A stretch of DNA of 64,000 bases from Cyclobacteriaceae bacterium. GTDB lineage: Bacteria > Bacteroidota > Bacteroidia > Cytophagales > Cyclobacteriaceae. Location of the stretch: the NCBI GenBank assembly GCA_025808415.1, contig CP075525.1, positions 2,713,501 to 2,777,500 of the forward strand, given 5' to 3'. This document shows positions 63,071 through 64,000 of this stretch, piece by piece. Below the pieces are notes generated by a model, which was given only the letters and a program-made list of their open reading frames with translations, ran no database searches and was not told where the DNA came from. The position numbers were made by a program, and so were the translations under genes. Each line of letters begins with the position of its first letter. The stretch's first letter is position 1.

Positions 63071-63318
63071 CATTACAGAACGAACCTATCAAGCGGGTTG
63101 AATTAAAACCCAAGTACTGCCGCTTTAAGAAAAACGGCATCAAGTACATCGACTATAAAGATCCTGACTTCCTGTTGAAGTTTATTAACGAGCAGGGTAA
63201 AATTTTACCCCGCAGGCTTACCGGTACCAGCTGGAAATTCCAGAAGAAAGTTTCGCAAGCTGTAAAGCGCGCACGCCACATGGCTATTCTTCCGTACACC
63301 GGTGATTCTTTAAAGTAA
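63067..63318 (+). CDS. rpsR: 30S ribosomal protein bS18
   Basis: 83 residues. [20 protein letters not shown] and [20 protein letters not shown] then [12 protein letters not shown] are the S18 signature. It carries only one of the Cys residues that bind zinc in some S18 proteins, so it is a zinc-free type. Located between rpsF and rplI, the usual order. Confidence 0.98.
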   Translation: MTLQNEPIKRVELKPKYCRFKKNGIKYIDYKDPDFLLKFINEQGKILPRRLTGTSWKFQKKVSQAVKRARHMAILPYTGDSLK

Positions 63319-63345
63319 TTGTCGAACTGATAAACTGATCCGAAG

Positions 63346-63789
63346 ATGGAAGTAATATTAAAACAAGATGTACAAGGTCTTGGCTATAAGAATGACACTG
63401 TTAAGGTAAAAGCAGGTTACGGTCGTAACTTCCTTATACCTAACGGACTTGCATTAATTGCCAACGACTCCAACAAGCGCCAGGTAGCGGAGAACATCCG
63501 CCAGATGGCCCATAAGGCTGCCAAACTTAAGCAAGATGCTGAAGCACTTGCCGCGAAAATTGGTGACTTAACCATTGAACTGAAAACCAAAGCCGGTGAA
63601 AGCGGTAAAATTTTTGGAGCGGTTACAGCCGTTCAGGTTGCCGATATTTTAAAGGCCAAAGGTTTTGAAGTGGACCGTAAAAAAGTTCATTTCAAGGAAC
63701 AGCCCAAGCAACTGGGTTCTTATACCGCTACACTTGATCTACACAAAGAAGTGAAGCACGAACTCAAAATAAATGTAGTAGCTGAATAA
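63346..63789 (+). CDS. rplI: 50S ribosomal protein bL9
   Basis: 147 residues: MEVILKQDVQGLGYKNDTVK then VKAGYGRNFLIPNGLA form the N-terminal domain; a long helix connects to the C-terminal RNA-binding domain (GESGKIFGAVTAVQVAD). Third gene of the rpsF operon, 27 bases after rpsR, and followed by a terminator. Confidence 0.98.
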   Translation: MEVILKQDVQGLGYKNDTVKVKAGYGRNFLIPNGLALIANDSNKRQVAENIRQMAHKAAKLKQDAEALAAKIGDLTIELKTKAGESGKIFGAVTAVQVADILKAKGFEVDRKKVHFKEQPKQLGSYTATLDLHKEVKHELKINVVAE

Positions 63790-63804
63790 GCTATGCAATC
63801 TTTT

Positions 63805-63837
63805 AAAAAGCCCCGCCACCACGGGGCTTTTTTGTTT
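63805..63837 (+). terminator. Intrinsic terminator of the rpsF-rpsR-rplI operon
   Basis: AAAAAGCCCCG (63805-63815) pairs with CGGGGCTTTTT (63822-63832), 6-base loop, continuing TTTGTTTT. Confidence 0.9.
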
Positions 63838-63908
63838 TATAGATTTTTTGTAGCTGATGTGCAAATCCTTCATTGAAAATGTATCTTGAAGGCATCACCG
63901 CCATAGTT

Positions 63909-64000
63909 ATGCAAAATTTTCGTACAGAAGTTGAGGTTGAGAAATCGAAAAAACAACTATCGATTCATGATCCTGTACTAACCCTTGGGTCCTGCTTTGC
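63909..64000 (+). CDS. GSCFA-domain protein, 3' end outside window
   Basis: The ATG at 63909 opens a frame that is still open at the window edge: MQNFRTEVEVEKSKKQLSIH, then DPVLTLGSCFA. The LGSCFA string is the signature at the N-terminus of GSCFA domains, an SGNH-hydrolase-like family of unknown substrate. Only about 30 codons are visible. Confidence 0.85.
   Translation, partial: MQNFRTEVEVEKSKKQLSIHDPVLTLGSCF

Overview
The window is chromosomal DNA of a member of the Bacteroidota, most likely of the order Cytophagales. This rests on type IX secretion partners (two PorP/SprF proteins, two giant proteins with gliding-motility-type C-terminal domains), a TonB receptor paired with a DUF4249 lipoprotein, a bTHX ribosomal protein, an alpha/beta-fused E1 dehydrogenase, DUF5683 and GSCFA proteins, and -7 promoter elements of the form TAnnTTTG. 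No rRNA, tRNA, insertion sequence, prophage or CRISPR array was seen. The genus cannot be fixed from the sequence alone.

Layout. 1-3.4 kb: end of a BamA/TamA-like barrel gene, a fused E1 dehydrogenase, and a small heat-shock protein. 3.4-9 kb: TonB receptor with DUF4249 lipoprotein, an AbgB-like amidohydrolase overlapping a hemolysin III-like membrane protein. 9-11.3 kb is the only accessory-looking stretch: a DUF2846-type lipid-exported or secreted protein, a frameshifted outer-membrane barrel gene, a duplicated end of the hemolysin III gene, and an AbiEii-like toxin with its partner. 11.4-16.2 kb: YffB/Spx-like protein, DUF885 lipoprotein, M14 metallopeptidase. 16.2-24.0 kb: a complete tryptophan operon on the minus strand (order trpE-G-D-C-F-B-DUF1684-A), preceded by the bTHX gene and by a leader that has not been marked by ordinary ORF finding: a 23-codon peptide with three consecutive Trp codons followed by competing hairpins and a strong terminator, that is, a classical attenuator.

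24-29.6 kb: small conserved proteins, a GNAT acetyltransferase, the 4.5S-type SRP RNA gene with a clear promoter, transaldolase/F6P aldolase, an FtsE-like ATPase, an ECF sigma factor with a likely anti-sigma partner, and a CCA-adding-type nucleotidyltransferase. 29.6-49.4 kb: two tandem paralogous modules, each a giant surface protein followed by a PorP/SprF protein. The larger protein is 4607 residues and carries 14 closely related ~94-residue units. 49.6-64 kb: housekeeping genes on the plus strand (pyrG, yidC, parA-parB, DUF5683, dapB, lepB), ung, apaG, a methyltransferase, a coiled-coil membrane protein, a VOC protein, DUF6134, the rpsF-rpsR-rplI operon and the start of a GSCFA gene.

The most notable structures beyond the genes are the trp attenuator, six short arrays of degenerate heptanucleotide repeats at gene ends or in gaps, the direct repeat that brackets the 9.0-10.3 kb segment, and the repeat organisation of the giant adhesin.
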